From: JACVRW01 sp963764665
Lineage (GTDB): Bacteria; Actinomycetota; Thermoleophilia; Solirubrobacterales; Thermoleophilaceae
Reading direction: 5' to 3'
Length of the DNA: 64,000 nt
Assembly: GCA_963764665.1 (NCBI GenBank)
Contig: CAVXTL010000009.1
Span: 17,650 to 81,649, forward strand
Made by a program: the position numbers and the translations under genes. The notes under the pieces were generated by a model that was not told where the DNA came from, ran no database searches, and saw only the letters and a program-made list of their open reading frames with translations. Of the stretch, positions 16,742-26,797 are shown piece by piece; positions within the stretch are counted from its first letter, which is position 1, and the number at the start of each line of letters is the position of its first letter.

Positions 16742-19700
16742 GCGCGCACGGTTGCGGCGGTGGCCGGTTCTGGCGGTGCTGGCCGTATGCCTCTGCGCAG
16801 GCCCCGCGCGGGCGGCGGATCCCGAGCACGACAGCTTCGAGGCCGCCGAGGGAGGCACGGCCGACGTGCCGGCGCAGGTGGACGACGCCCGCGACGAGCT
16901 GAAGGAGGACCTGGGTAGCCAGGGCCTCCTGACCGTGGACGACGCGAGCGGCGCGGTGCGCTTCCTCGCAAAGCTCGACGGGTTCCTGGACAGCACGCCG
17001 AGCGACGATCCCGCCGGCGCCGCACGCGACTACCTGACCGACCAGGCCGAGGTCTTCGGACTCGAGGCCGCGGACGTCGGGGACCTGCGCGTGACCGGCC
17101 AGGACAGCTCGGAGGGAATCCAGAGCGTCGAGTTCATGCAGTCGGTGGACGGGGTGCCGATCGTGGACGCGTCGCTGGAGGCGCATCTCGACGAGGACGG
17201 CCGCCTGCTGGCCATCACGGGTGGGCTGGTGCCCGATCCGACGCTGGAGAGCACCGACCCCGCCGTCAGCCGCGACGAGGCGCTCGACGCGGCCGCCGAG
17301 GGCGTGGCCGGTCCGGACACGGCATACGACGGCGAGCTCGTGGCGTACACCTCCGGGGACGAGCTGCGGCTGGCCTGGCGGGTAATGGTCAACGCTTCGT
17401 CCACCGGTAACTACGACACGCTCGTGGACGCCGAGACGGGTGAGGTGGTGCGACGGTCGAACCTCGTCAAGTTCGCCGGGCAGGCCACGGTGTTCGACAA
17501 CCATCCCGGCAGCGGGTACGGGGGCGCCGCCACCACGCGCTCGATCGCGCCCTACCTGGACCCCAGCCCCACGCGGCTGAGCGGGCCGAACGCGCACGCC
17601 TTCGTGGACAGCGACGATCTGGTGCCCGGCACGGGCTTCAACGTGTTCGCGCCGCCCCCGGGCGGCGAGACGTCACCCAGCGCCGGCACCGACTTCCTCT
17701 ACCCCTTCGGGGAGTACCTGACCGCGGACTACGACTGCGGCGCGGCGTTCCGCTGCAGCTGGGATCCGAAGACGCCGTTCGACTGGACCGCCGACGGCGA
17801 CCAGGCGGCCACCCAGCTCTTCTACTACGTGAACCGCTTCCACGACCATCTGGAGGCCGCGCCCGGCATCGAGTTCACGCAGGACAGCTTCGAGGGCGCC
17901 GGCAGGGTGGTGGCCCAGGCCCAGGACGGCGCCGCCAGGCAGGACGTGACCGGCGACACGCCCGGGTTCCCGGGCGCCAACCACGTGAACAACGCGAACA
18001 TGCTGGTGCTCCCCGCCGGCTGGGCGCCCGGCGCGCTCATGCAGATGTACCTCTGGGATCCCACGCGCGACCCGGACCTCGACGAAGAGCCCAACTACAG
18101 GCCCGTGCACGGCGGCGACGACCCCTCGCTCGTCTACCACGAGTACGCGCACGGGCTCACCAACCGGCTGGTGACCGACGGTCAGGGCTTCGGCGCGCTG
18201 AACGGGGCGCAGGCGGGGGCGATCGACGAGGGCACGGCGGACTGGTACGCGCTCGACTACCTGGTGGGCAATGGCGACGATCCCTTCGTGCCGGACGACG
18301 GGAGCGCCCCCGACGTGACCCTGGCCGGCTACGAGGTCGACGGTCCCACCGGCCTGCGCACGCCAGGCGATCGACTGCCCGGTGGGGGAGAACGATCCGT
18401 CCTGTCCCAACGCGGGCGGCAGCGCCGGCGGCGGCGGATACACCTACGGCGACTTCGCCAAGATCCGCGGCGGCGCCGAGGTCCACGACGACGGCGAGAT
18501 CTGGGCGCAGACGCTCTGGCAGCTGCGGATGCGCCTGATCGACGCCTACGGATCGGCGCTCGGCATCACCCGCGCGCGGACGCTCGTCACGAACGCCCTG
18601 AGGCTGTCGCCATCGAACCCGTCGTTCCTCGACATGCGCAACGCGATCCTGCTCGCCGACGAGGCGCCCGGCATCAACGGCGTGGACAGGACGCTCATCT
18701 GGGACGTATTCGCGAGCCGGGGGATGGGATACGCGTCGTCCGCGGTCGACACCGACGACGTGCACCCGCTCGAGGACTTCAGCCGGCCGCCGGCGCCCGC
18801 TGCCGGAACCGGCAGCGTGGCCGGCACGGTTCGCGACCTGAACACGGGGCGGCCGCTCCCGGGCGCGCTCGTGGCCTTTGCGGGCCACGACAGCGGACTG
18901 GGCGAGGACCTGTCCACGCGCACCACCGCCGACGGGAGCTACCGGATCGACGGTGTGCCCGCACCGCGCGTGTGGAGCTTCCTCACCGTCGCCGCCGCCG
19001 GCGGCTACGACCGCGTGCGCATCCCCAGCGTGGTGGTCACGCGCGGCGCCGTGGCCACGCGCAACGTCAGCCTCCGGCGCAATTGGGCGCTGGCCTCCGG
19101 CGGCACGATCGCAAGCGCCTTGGCCGGGCCGGACCTCACGGACCTCGGCTGCGGCCCGGCCTCGTCGATCGACGGGACCCGGCGGAGCGTCTGGAGCACC
19201 TACCTGTCAGGTCCCGGCTCGGTCACGCCCGGACCCAAGGAGCTGCTGCTCACCCTGCCGGGGCCGATCACGGTCGGAGAGGTGAGGATCGACCCGAGCA
19301 GCGGCTGTGGCGATCCGGCGGCTTCGGCGCTCGGCGGCTACGTGCTGCAGGTGTCGGCCACCGGCGCGGCCTTCTCCACGGTCGCCCAGGGCACCTTCGG
19401 GTCAGCCAACGTGGGCAGAACCAATGCCGTAACGCTCAGCTCCCGTCCGGGGGGCGTGCGCTTCGTGAAGCTGCGGGCACTGAGCTCGCAGGGTGGCTCC
19501 AGGGCCGTGGACGTGGCTGAGATCCAGATTTACGGACCGCTCCCGACCACTCCGCCGCCTCCGCCCGGGCCGCCCGATCCGCCTGTCAAGAAGCTCAAGT
19601 TCCTGACCTCGCGCGCGAAGCTGAGCAAGCGCAGGGCGTTCGTGTGGAAGCTGGAGGGGCCGAAGGGCGCGCGGGCGAACGCCCAGTTCACCGTGAAGGT

Positions 19701-19920
19701 CCGGAAGGGCCGCACCACCCGCAAGCTGGTCCTGGCCAGGTCCGCCTTCCGCCTGAGCACCTCCACAGGGCGGGCGCGCGTGGTGGTGCGAGTGTCGCGC
19801 CGGACGCTCCGGCGCATCCGCGCGCGCAAGCTCCGAGTGACGGTCGTGGTCCGCGCCGCCGGGCAGCGGCGCACCGGCAGCTTCGTGCTCAGCCGGCCGA
19901 AGCAGCCGCGCAGGCGCTAG
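16734..19920 (+). pseudogene. Secreted M36 fungalysin-type metallopeptidase, frameshifted
   Basis: Signal peptide (about 1-27, ending GPARA), FTP/PepSY-type propeptide and M36 catalytic domain with H469-E-Y-A-H473 and the third ligand in E499-GTADWYALDY. After TGLRTP (near 18363) the frame is lost by one extra base. The correct continuation AIDCPVGENDPSC runs in the next frame to 19920. That part holds the end of the catalytic domain, a carboxypeptidase-regulatory-like domain (GTVRDLNTGRPLPGALV), a discoidin (F5/8C)-like domain and a basic C-terminal domain after a Pro-rich linker. The total length is 3n+1, consistent with a single insertion. It starts at TTG 16734. It could be a real pseudogene or a sequence error. 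Confidence 0.85.
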
Positions 19921-20322
19921 CCGCGCCGGAGCTCGAACCAGACCTTGGTGGCGCCGGACTCGTTCTTGGCGCCCCAGCGGTCGGCCAGTCGCTCGACGAG
20001 GAAGAGCCCCCATCCGGAGCGGTCGGCGCGCGGCGCGCCGGTGTTGGAGGGATCGAAGCCCGGCCCCTCGTCGGCGACCTCGGTCCAGACTGACGACGGC
20101 CCGACGAGCACTCGCAGCACGACGGTGTCGGCGCGCGGCGTGCTTGACGCTGTTGGTCACGAGCTCGGTGACGAGCAGCCGGAGCGTCTCCATGAGCGGG
20201 GGATCGATGTCGGCGCGGAGCCGCGCGAGAGCGTGGCGCGCCGTGGCGGCTGCCTCAGGGCCCCCGCTGAGCCGCAGGCTCAGGGAGTCGTTGGCCGCAG
20301 ACTTGCTGCCCGGTCGATTCAT
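19917..20322 (-). pseudogene. RsbW-like anti-sigma kinase (HATPase), frameshifted
   Basis: Small GHKL ATPase of about 134 aa of the anti-sigma-factor/RsbW type. The first frame gives LRLLVTELVTNSVKHA (N-box with the Mg-binding Asn). The second gives VWTEVADEGPGFDPS (G1 box) and GWGLFLVERLADRWG (G2 box). One extra base near 20131-20141 separates the two, and the length is 3n+1. It lies directly downstream of the PP2C-type gene on the same strand, the usual partner in a sigma-factor partner-switching pair. Its stop overlaps that of the M36 gene in a shared CTAG. Confidence 0.8.
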
Positions 20323-20418
20323 GGCGCGCGGTATGCCAGCGTGCCGGAGCGTTCCCTGCCGCCCCTCGGTGGGGGTGCTGATCCTGATACGACCCTCTCC
20401 AGTGATTGGCTCGATTTA

Positions 20419-20475
20419 GGTTGGTACGTCGTCCTGCCTGTGGTCATTGTCCACAGGGCAGGCACTTACCAAACC
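20419..20475. repeat. Long imperfect inverted repeat between two genes
   Basis: Outer arms GGTTGGTA (20419-20426) and TACCAAACC (20467-20475) enclose inner arms CCTGCCTGTGG and CCACAGGGCAGG around a 7-nt loop (20444-20450). It lies between the end of the PP2C gene and the start of the anti-sigma kinase. It may be an intercistronic attenuator, a terminator without U tract, or a small repeat element. Confidence 0.65.
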
Positions 20476-20489
20476 TCCGAACGGGGATT

Positions 20490-22524
20490 TCACCCTTCCG
20501 GGCGATCAGCCACGCGCAGCACCAGCACCGCGATGTCGTCCCGGGGGTGCCCGCCCTGCGAGCGCACGGCCTCCTCCTCCACCCGGGCGGCGATCGCGTC
20601 CGCGCCCTTGCCGGCGCACGCGGCGAGGACCTCGATGAGCTCCTCCTCGTCGAGGCCGCCGTCGCCCCGCTCCTCGATCACGCCGTCCGTGTAGAACACG
20701 AGCGCGTCGCCCGGCGCCAGCTCGACCGAGCGGTCCTCGAAGCTCGGGTCGGGCACCACCCCGAGCAGCGTTCCCGGCGCTCCCACCGCTCGTACCTCGC
20801 CGTCCGGGCGCACGAGCAGCGGCAGGGGATGGCCGCCGCTGGCGAAGCCGAGCCGCACTCCGCTGTCGACCGATTCGAGGTATGCGTAGGCCACGGTGCA
20901 GAAGCGGCGGTCGGTGCGCTGCCGCAGCAGCGCCTCGTTCAGCACGTGGAGGCCGCGGCTGGGCAGGCGCTCGCGCATGGCGGCGGCCCGCAGCGTGTAG
21001 CGGGCCAGCGCCGTCACCGCCGCCGCGTCCGGCCCCTTGCCGCACACGTCGCCCATCACCACCGTCCATCCGCGGCCCCCGCTCGAGAAGAGGTCGTAGA
21101 AGTCGCCCCCCATGTCGTGGCCCTCGCCGGTGGGCCGGAAGCGGGCGGCGGTCTCGATCCCGGGGATCTCGGGTAGCTCGGATGGCAGCAGGCTCTCCTG
21201 GAGCGTCCGCGCGATGTACGCGCGCTCGCCGTAGAGGCGGGCGTTCTCCACTGCGGTGCCGCACCGTCGGGCCAGCTCCTCGGCAAGCTCCAGGTCGCGC
21301 CGGTCGAACCGCCGGCCTGATGGCCCGGTTACGAAGGTCATCGCCCCGAGCGTTCCGCTGCGGGCCACCATCGGCACGGTCATGGCCGAGCGCATCCCGA
21401 GCTCCATCGACCAGCTCGAAGTGGTGCTCGTCCTCCGTAGCGCGCCGGATCAGCTCGCCGGGCACCTCCTCCGCGAACTCCGAGCGCCCGGTTCGGATCA
21501 CGTTCGCCGGCCCGGTCGGCTGGTCGGCCCGCGGCGGGTAGCGGCGGCTTACCTCGAGGCCCTTCTCCAGCATGTCGGGGTCGATGTGGGCGACCGCCAC
21601 GCGCTCGAGCTCGCCGTCTACGCGCAGCACGTCCACCGCGCACCAGTCCGCAACCTCCGGCACCGCCAGGCGGGCCACGCGCTCCAGGACCTCGTCGGGG
21701 TCGAGCGACGAGGCGAGCAGACGGCTGCTCTCCGAGAGGAAGCGCTCGGCCAGCTCGGAGCGCTTGTGCGCGGTGATGTCCTCGATCACGTTGATCGCCA
21801 TCCGCAGGAAGCCGTCGTCGTCGCACACCGGGGTGGACTTGACCACCGACCAGCGCTCCTCGCCCGTGGCGCGCACGCGGAAGCGGATTATCGCCTCGGC
21901 CGTGCCCTCGCCCGAGAGGGCGCGGCGCCCCGGCAGCTCCTCGACCGGGAAGGGCCGGCCGGACTCCGAGTAGAGATCGAAGCGGGCGAGGATCTCCTGA
22001 GGCGGCGTCTCCATCAGCTCCTCTCGCGACTCGAATCCGAGAGTCGTGAGGGCCGCGTCGTTGGCGTAGATCAGGCTGCCGTCCGGGCTTTGGCCTGTAA
22101 CCGCGTCGGCGATGCCGCTGAGCATGGCCTCGAGCTCGTCCCTGGCTCCGGTGGCCTCCTCGCGCGCGGCGCGCTCGCGCTCGAGCAGCTCCTCGCGCCG
22201 GCCCCGGTGCCGGCTCAGCGCCACGGACATTGCCCCGACGATGGCCACGGCGAGCATTCCGATGACGTGTTGAACGGATCCGAAGGCGTCGCTCGCCGCT
22301 CCCAGCGGAACCGCCAGCACGAACGCGTATACGGCCACGATCGCCGTGCGCCTGGCCCCGGCGCCGGTGGCCGCCAGCAGCGGCCCGGCCGCCAGCAGCT
22401 CCACGAGCAGGGCTCGCTCGCCCAGCAGGACGTTGAAAACGGCCAGGGCCGTTACGAGTCCCAGCGCAAGCAGGAACGTGTCCCTTGGGTCCGGCCGGGA
22501 CCACCTCGGCGAGTTCGAGTCCAA
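20490..22524 (-). pseudogene. Membrane PAS-GAF-PP2C (SpoIIE-type) phosphatase, frameshifted
   Basis: Domains in order: N-terminal helices (about residues 13-85, FLLALGLVTALAVFNVLLGE onward), a coiled coil, a PAS domain with PAC (IRFRVRATGEERWSVVKSTP), a GAF domain, and a PP2C/SpoIIE domain with GHDMGGDFYDLF, VVMGDVCGKG and FYTDGVIEERGDGG. The GAF domain is interrupted near 21402-21408 by one extra base; upstream HHFELV must join ELGMRSAMTVP. The length is 3n+1. The start is uncertain: TTG 22524 lies 14 nt after a GGAGG. Such proteins dephosphorylate anti-anti-sigma factors, and the anti-sigma kinase lies downstream and is also broken. Confidence 0.82.
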
Positions 22525-22545
22525 GCGAATCGAGCTTACCTCCGC

Positions 22546-22551
22546 GACAAT
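22546..22551 (+). promoter_or_regulatory. -10 element of the MBL-fold gene (leaderless)
   Basis: GACAAT ends 6 nt before GTG 22558, placing the transcript start on the start codon. No good -35 is seen. Confidence 0.5.
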
Positions 22552-22557
22552 GCGGGC

Positions 22558-23289
22558 GTGGAGGTTTGGGACCGAGATCCCAGCGGAGTCCAGAGGGTGC
22601 GGGCGGACAACCCGTCGCCGCTCACGCTCGACGGCACGAACACCTACGTGCTGGGTGCGTACGTGGTGGACCCGGGTCCGGCCGACCCGGCGCATCTCGC
22701 TGCCGTCAGGGCGGCGGTGGGCGAGAGGATCGACGGCGTCGTGCTCACCCACTCCCACCAGGACCACTCCGAGGGCGCCGATGCGCTGGGGGCGCCCGTC
22801 ACGCTGCCGCGAGAGGGCGAGGAGATCGGTCCCTTCACGGCGCTGGCCACGCCCGGCCACTCAGCGGACAGCGTGTGCCTCGTGGCCGGCCGGATCTGCT
22901 TCACCGGGGACACGGTGCTCGGCACGGGCAGCGTGTTCATCGCACCCGGCGAGGGCGCGCTGACCGCGTACCTGCGCTCGCTCGAGCGCCTCCGCAGCCT
23001 GGACCTCGAGGTGCTCTGCCCGGGGCACGGCCCCTACGTGTGGGATCCGCAGGCCAAGCTCACCGAGTACATCGAGCACAGGCTGGACCGCGAGCGCCGG
23101 CTCCTCGATGCCCTCGACGCAGGCTGCCGCTCGACCGGCGACCTGCTCGACGCCGCGTGGGCGGATGCGCCGGCACATCTGCGCCCAGCGGCGGCGATGT
23201 CCCTGGCGGCGCACCTGGAGAAGCTGCGCGACGAGGGGCGAGTGCCCGCCGGCGTGGATGACCCGGTGTCAGGCCACGGCGGGCTCTGA
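22558..23289 (+). CDS. MBL-fold metallohydrolase (LACTB2-like)
   Basis: Protein of 243 aa with the metallo-beta-lactamase signature LTHSHQDHSEGA (H-x-H-x-D-H), the later GHSADSVCL, GDTVLGTG and PGHGPYVWD metal ligands, and the LACTB2/glyoxalase-II-like DGTNTYVLG start. A C-terminal winged-helix-like tail (LLDAAWADAPAHLRP) is typical of LACTB2 endoribonuclease relatives. The substrate, thioester or RNA, is not determinable. GTG 22558 is divergent from, and 33 nt apart from, the PP2C gene. The end overlaps the convergent exporter gene by 21 nt. Confidence 0.86.
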   Translation: MEVWDRDPSGVQRVRADNPSPLTLDGTNTYVLGAYVVDPGPADPAHLAAVRAAVGERIDGVVLTHSHQDHSEGADALGAPVTLPREGEEIGPFTALATPGHSADSVCLVAGRICFTGDTVLGTGSVFIAPGEGALTAYLRSLERLRSLDLEVLCPGHGPYVWDPQAKLTEYIEHRLDRERRLLDALDAGCRSTGDLLDAAWADAPAHLRPAAAMSLAAHLEKLRDEGRVPAGVDDPVSGHGGL

Positions 23290-24156
23290 CAGCTCGCGGT
23301 GCACCGCAACCCCGGCGATCACGAGGGTCACGCCGGCCAGCTCCACCCAGCTGGGCACCTGGGTCAGCACCACCACGCCGATCACCGTGGCGGTGGCGGG
23401 CAGCAGGGCCACCATGAGCGCGTAGGTGGCGCGCGGGAGCCGGGCCATCGCCAGCTGGTCCGACACGTAGGGGATCACCGACGACGACACGCCCACCCCG
23501 ATGCCGGCCAGCAGCGCGACCGGATCCGTGAGCGCGGGGAGCACCGCCCAGCCGCCCATCGGGGTGACCACCACCGCGGCGATCAGCATCGATGCCGCGA
23601 GCCCGTCGATCCCGGTCACCGCCCCGTGGCGCGCCACCCGGTGGGCGAGCACGATGTAGAGGGCGAAGAGAACGGCGTTCGCGAAGGCGAGGGCGACCCC
23701 GAGCGGCTCGCCCGCCAGGCGCACGTCGGTGAGCAGGTACACGCCCGCCACGGCCAGGCCGAGCGCCCCGAGGTTGCGCGTGGAGCGAGCGCCCGCCGCC
23801 GCGAGCGCGATCACGGGCAGGAACTCGATCGCGGCAACCGTGCCGAGCGGCAGGCGGTCGATGGCCAGGTAGAAGCAGCAGTTCATCAGCGCCAGCACGC
23901 CGCCCCACGCAAGGAGCAGGCGGCGCGCCTCGCCGTCGAGCTGCGCCAGCACCCGCCACGGCCGCCGCCACACGGCGAAAATGAGCGCGGCAGAGGCGAT
24001 GCGCAGCCAGGCCACGCCGAGCACGTCCACCCGCGCGAACAGCAGAACCGCGAAGGCCGGGCCGAGGTAGTGGAACACGGCGCTGACGACGAAGTACAGG
24101 TGCGGCGGTGCCCTGTTGACGGCCTTTGCGATCACACCGACAGGATGATCGGCCAT
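23269..24156 (-). CDS. EamA-family (RhtA-like) exporter
   Basis: Integral membrane protein of 295 aa with ten predicted helices in two EamA repeats, each about 140 aa, as in the DMT superfamily. The ending VAGVTLVIAGV-like last helices and the MADHPVGV start resemble RhtA, an amino-acid (threonine/homoserine) exporter. It diverges from an Lrp/AsnC regulator only 40 nt away, the common arrangement for amino-acid exporters under Lrp control. The substrate is inferred. Confidence 0.85.
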   Translation of the reverse strand: MADHPVGVIAKAVNRAPPHLYFVVSAVFHYLGPAFAVLLFARVDVLGVAWLRIASAALIFAVWRRPWRVLAQLDGEARRLLLAWGGVLALMNCCFYLAIDRLPLGTVAAIEFLPVIALAAAGARSTRNLGALGLAVAGVYLLTDVRLAGEPLGVALAFANAVLFALYIVLAHRVARHGAVTGIDGLAASMLIAAVVVTPMGGWAVLPALTDPVALLAGIGVGVSSSVIPYVSDQLAMARLPRATYALMVALLPATATVIGVVVLTQVPSWVELAGVTLVIAGVAVHRELSEPAVA

Positions 24157-24184
24157 AGGGCTTCCGTACAGGCTTAAGGCAAGC

Positions 24185-24190
24185 TACAAT
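24185..24190 (+). promoter_or_regulatory. -10 element of the Lrp-family gene (leaderless)
   Basis: TACAAT followed by exactly 6 nt and then ATG 24197, so the mRNA would begin at the start codon. It lies in the 40-nt divergent gap shared with the exporter gene, where the regulator itself probably binds. Confidence 0.6.
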
Positions 24191-24196
24191 CGCGAA

Positions 24197-24685
24197 ATGG
24201 CTGTGAATACAAGCCGAAACGGCTCCAGCACCGACGGTTCGTCAATCGATTCCACAAACCGTCGCCTGCTCGCCGAGCTACAGGCCGACGCCCGCCTGTC
24301 GCTCGCGGAGCTCGGGCGCCGGGTCGGGCTCTCGTCACCGGCGGTGGCCGAGCGCCTGCAGCGCCTCGAGCAGGCGGGCGTGATCCGCGGATACCGGGCG
24401 GAGGTGGACCCGGCGGCGCTCGGCCTCTCGCTGAGCGCGGTGATCAGGATCCGCCCCGCCCCGCGCCAGCTGCCGAAGGTGGCCGAGCTGGCCCAGCGGA
24501 CGCCGGAGGTCGTGGAGTGCCACCGGATCACGGGCGAGGACTGCTTCATCATGCGCGCCCACGTGCGCGACGTTCAGCACCTGGAGGAGGTGATCGACCA
24601 GTTCGTGGTCTACGGCCAGACCACCACGTCGATCGTCCAATCCTCGCCGGTGCCGCGCCGCGGCCTGGCGTTGACCGAGTCCTAG
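24197..24685 (+). CDS. Lrp/AsnC-family transcriptional regulator
   Basis: Protein of 162 aa with an N-terminal winged helix-turn-helix (NRRLLAELQADARLSLAELG, GLSSPAVAERLQRLEQAGVI) and a C-terminal RAM ligand-binding domain (residues about 80-150, with HRITGEDCFIMRAHVRD and LEEVIDQFVVYGQTTTSIV). It probably senses an amino acid and controls the divergent EamA exporter. No Shine-Dalgarno precedes the ATG, in line with leaderless transcription. Confidence 0.9.
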   Translation: MAVNTSRNGSSTDGSSIDSTNRRLLAELQADARLSLAELGRRVGLSSPAVAERLQRLEQAGVIRGYRAEVDPAALGLSLSAVIRIRPAPRQLPKVAELAQRTPEVVECHRITGEDCFIMRAHVRDVQHLEEVIDQFVVYGQTTTSIVQSSPVPRRGLALTES

Positions 24686-25497
24686 ACGCGCTCGACCACG
24701 AGCACGTCCTGCCACGTCTCGGGGCGCTGGTGTCCGCACCAGCCTCCGGGGTGGGACGAGCCGAGCCGGAGCCCGCCGGCCGCCAGCCGCTCGACGGCCC
24801 ACTCGTAGGGGTATGCCACGGCCGCCTCCGGCGAGGACAGGTCGTTCACGAAGGCGGGGCCCTCCGCATGCCCGAACGAGAACCGTTCGGTGGGCAGCGC
24901 CGCGCGCGACTCCTCGGTGAGCAGGAACCAGGTGAGGAGCGCGTGCCCGCCCGGACGGAGTACGCGCGCGATCTCGTCGAGGTAATGCTCGACGTCAGGC
25001 GCGAGCATGTGTGTGAGAACCGACGTCGCAAACGCGAAGTCGAACGACGCGTCGGGATAGGGAAAGCGGAAGTCGCTCGCCTCCACCGAGCCGCGCGGGT
25101 TGTACCTCGCGTTGTGCACGTCCACGCGCTCGAACCGGAAGTTCGGGAAGCGCGGGGTGATCTGCTCCTGGCACCAGCGCACCTCCTCGCCGACGAGATC
25201 GAAGCCCGCGTACTCCCCGGCGGCCGACAGGTGGCGGGTGAGCGGCACGGCCATTCGCCCGGGCCCGCACCCGATGTCGAGCACACTGTGGTCCGGCTGG
25301 AGGCCGCCGAGGCGCACGAACAGGTCCAGGAACTCGCCGCCGAGGCGCGAGAAGTCGGAGTAGTCGCCCGTGAGCAGTCTCCGGGGCGGCGTGAGCGGCT
25401 CCCGGCGCCCGCGCACGCGCTCGACGGCATCGGTCGCGTCGTCACGTGCGCGCCGCACCCGGAACAGGATGGCCGCGCGCAGCCGCTCCAGTTTCAC
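24682..25497 (-). CDS. Class I SAM-dependent methyltransferase
   Basis: Protein of 271 aa with the Rossmann motif I VLDIGCGPGRMAVPL, an acidic motif II region (YAGFDLVGEEV) and motif IV/post-I segments FDFAFATSVLTHM and LRPGGHALLTWFLL. The substrate is unknown. The GTG start at 25497 overlaps the stop of the preceding SRPBCC gene as GTGA, so the two are translationally coupled. It ends convergently against the Lrp gene with 4 nt overlap. Confidence 0.88.
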   Translation of the reverse strand: MKLERLRAAILFRVRRARDDATDAVERVRGRREPLTPPRRLLTGDYSDFSRLGGEFLDLFVRLGGLQPDHSVLDIGCGPGRMAVPLTRHLSAAGEYAGFDLVGEEVRWCQEQITPRFPNFRFERVDVHNARYNPRGSVEASDFRFPYPDASFDFAFATSVLTHMLAPDVEHYLDEIARVLRPGGHALLTWFLLTEESRAALPTERFSFGHAEGPAFVNDLSSPEAAVAYPYEWAVERLAAGGLRLGSSHPGGWCGHQRPETWQDVLVVERV

Positions 25498-25931
25498 GGG
25501 CGCTCGTGCTTGGCGCTCGCCGCCTCGGCGAGGCCATCGAGCGATTCCTTGCTCCAGCGCCGGAAATAGCTCTTCCCGAGCGCGACGTCGAAGAGGCGGT
25601 CCCCGACCCGCTTGGGCTGCATCCCCATCTCGAGCTCCACGAAGGTGCCGCCCTGAGCCGGCGTGAGGGTCCACTCGGCGTACGCGCCGGTCAGCTCGCA
25701 GCTCATCCGAACCCCGCGCAGGTCTTCGCGGCGCTCCATCATGAAGTTGGACTCCGCGTGGCCCCTGCCGCTCCGGGTCACCTGGGCCCACTCGTCGCCC
25801 TCCTCGAAGCGCTCGCCGCGCACCTCGATCACCCGCGGCCACCATTCCGGATAGTGGCTCGGCGTGGCCACGAGACGCCAGATGTCCTCGATCGGCGCCT
25901 CGAGGTGGGCCTGATGGCGGAACGCGGACAT
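25494..25931 (-). CDS. SRPBCC (START-like) lipid-binding fold protein
   Basis: Protein of 145 aa with the polyketide-cyclase/dehydrase-like SRPBCC pattern: an N-terminal strand HQAHLEAPIEDIWRLVATP, then YPEWWPRVIEV, and a C-terminal helix (DVALGKSYFRRWSKESLDGL). The family binds hydrophobic ligands. Coupling to the downstream methyltransferase hints at a shared small-molecule substrate. Start ATG 25931. Confidence 0.8.
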   Translation of the reverse strand: MSAFRHQAHLEAPIEDIWRLVATPSHYPEWWPRVIEVRGERFEEGDEWAQVTRSGRGHAESNFMMERREDLRGVRMSCELTGAYAEWTLTPAQGGTFVELEMGMQPKRVGDRLFDVALGKSYFRRWSKESLDGLAEAASAKHERP

Positions 25932-25960
25932 GCACACATTGTCCGCGATGCGGCGGCCGG

Positions 25961-26281
25961 TCAGCCGCCGGGCGGGGTGTAGCTCACCGACTTCTTGGCT
26001 GCCTCGTCGACCTCCTCGGGCGTGAGCAGCACGACCGTCTTGCACCGGACCGCGCCGGTGGCGTTCACAGTCAGCGTCACGGCAGCCGCGGTCACGTTGT
26101 CGGGGGCCTCGACGATCACGTACGCATCGCTGTCGCCGAAGCTGAAGTGGAAGCTCTCGAGCGACCCGCCTGCCCCTTCGAGCGCCTTGGCCACGGCGTC
26201 GCGGCGGCTCGACCCGCCGGCGCTCCGGATGCCGCTTACGCCGTCGGGGGTGTACGTGGCTTCAATCAGGAACTTGGCCAT
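25961..26281 (-). CDS. GYD-domain protein
   Basis: Protein of 106 aa starting MAKFLIEATYTPDGVSGI, with FHFSFGDSDAYVIVEAPDN, fitting the GYD-domain family (small alpha/beta-barrel-like proteins of unknown role; G-x-D-Y is here GDSDAY). It has a strong Shine-Dalgarno GGAGGAGAAC just before ATG 26281, unlike the leaderless genes around it. It lies 29 nt upstream of the SRPBCC gene. Confidence 0.78.
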   Translation of the reverse strand: MAKFLIEATYTPDGVSGIRSAGGSSRRDAVAKALEGAGGSLESFHFSFGDSDAYVIVEAPDNVTAAAVTLTVNATGAVRCKTVVLLTPEEVDEAAKKSVSYTPPGG

Positions 26282-26355
26282 ATGTTCTCCTCCGGACCGG
26301 TTGCGATTTCGCCGACTCTCGCACCTCCAGGGGTGGCAAGGCAAGCGCGGGACGG

Positions 26356-26361
26356 CATACT
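26356..26361 (+). promoter_or_regulatory. Conserved CATACT box before an NTF2-like gene
   Basis: CATACTCG followed by a 9-nt gap (counted from the T of CATACT) to ATG 26371. The same layout, GATACT-N9-ATG, occurs at 27723 and, on the minus strand, at 62815-62820. It probably is a -10 giving near-leaderless mRNA. Confidence 0.5.
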
Positions 26362-26370
26362 CGACCGGCG

Positions 26371-26792
26371 ATGTCGGAGGAGAACAGGCCCAGTGTCTCG
26401 CGCGAGCGCTTCGAGGCCTTCCTGGGCGCACTCAACTCACGGGACTTCGGCGCGCTCGGATGCGCTCCTCACGACAGAGGTCGTCCTTCCAGTCGCTGGT
26501 CGGCGGCTCCGAGGGCGCTGAGCCCTACTCGGGCGTCGATGGCTTGCGCGACTGGGCCAACGAGGTCGATGCGGTCTGGGAGGACTGGCATCAGGAGATC
26601 GTCGAGTTCCGCGAGGTGAGCCGCGACCAGGCGGTCATGATCCTGCGCGCGACCGGCAGGGCGAGGGCAAGCGGAGTTCCTCTCGACACCCTCAGCGGCA
26701 ACGTGTTGACCTGGCGCAACGACAAGGGCCGGGAGGTGGTGGCCTACACGGATCCACGCGAGGCGTTCGAAGCCGTCGGGCTCCCGGAGTAA
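26371..26792 (+). pseudogene. NTF2/SnoaL-like protein, two frameshifts
   Basis: Begins MSEENRPSVSRERFEAFLGA in one frame, continues DALLTTEVV in a second (from about 26459) and FQSLVGGSEGAEP to AFEAVGLPE in a third (from about 26480). Joined, these give a normal NTF2-fold protein of about 139 aa. Each shift equals one extra base; the total is 3n+2. The members of this fold here start MS(E/Q)EN and end EAVGL-type. Function unknown; the fold hosts small hydrolases and isomerases. It is followed after 5 nt by a paralogue that is also broken. Confidence 0.8.
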
Positions 26793-26797
26793 CGGCG

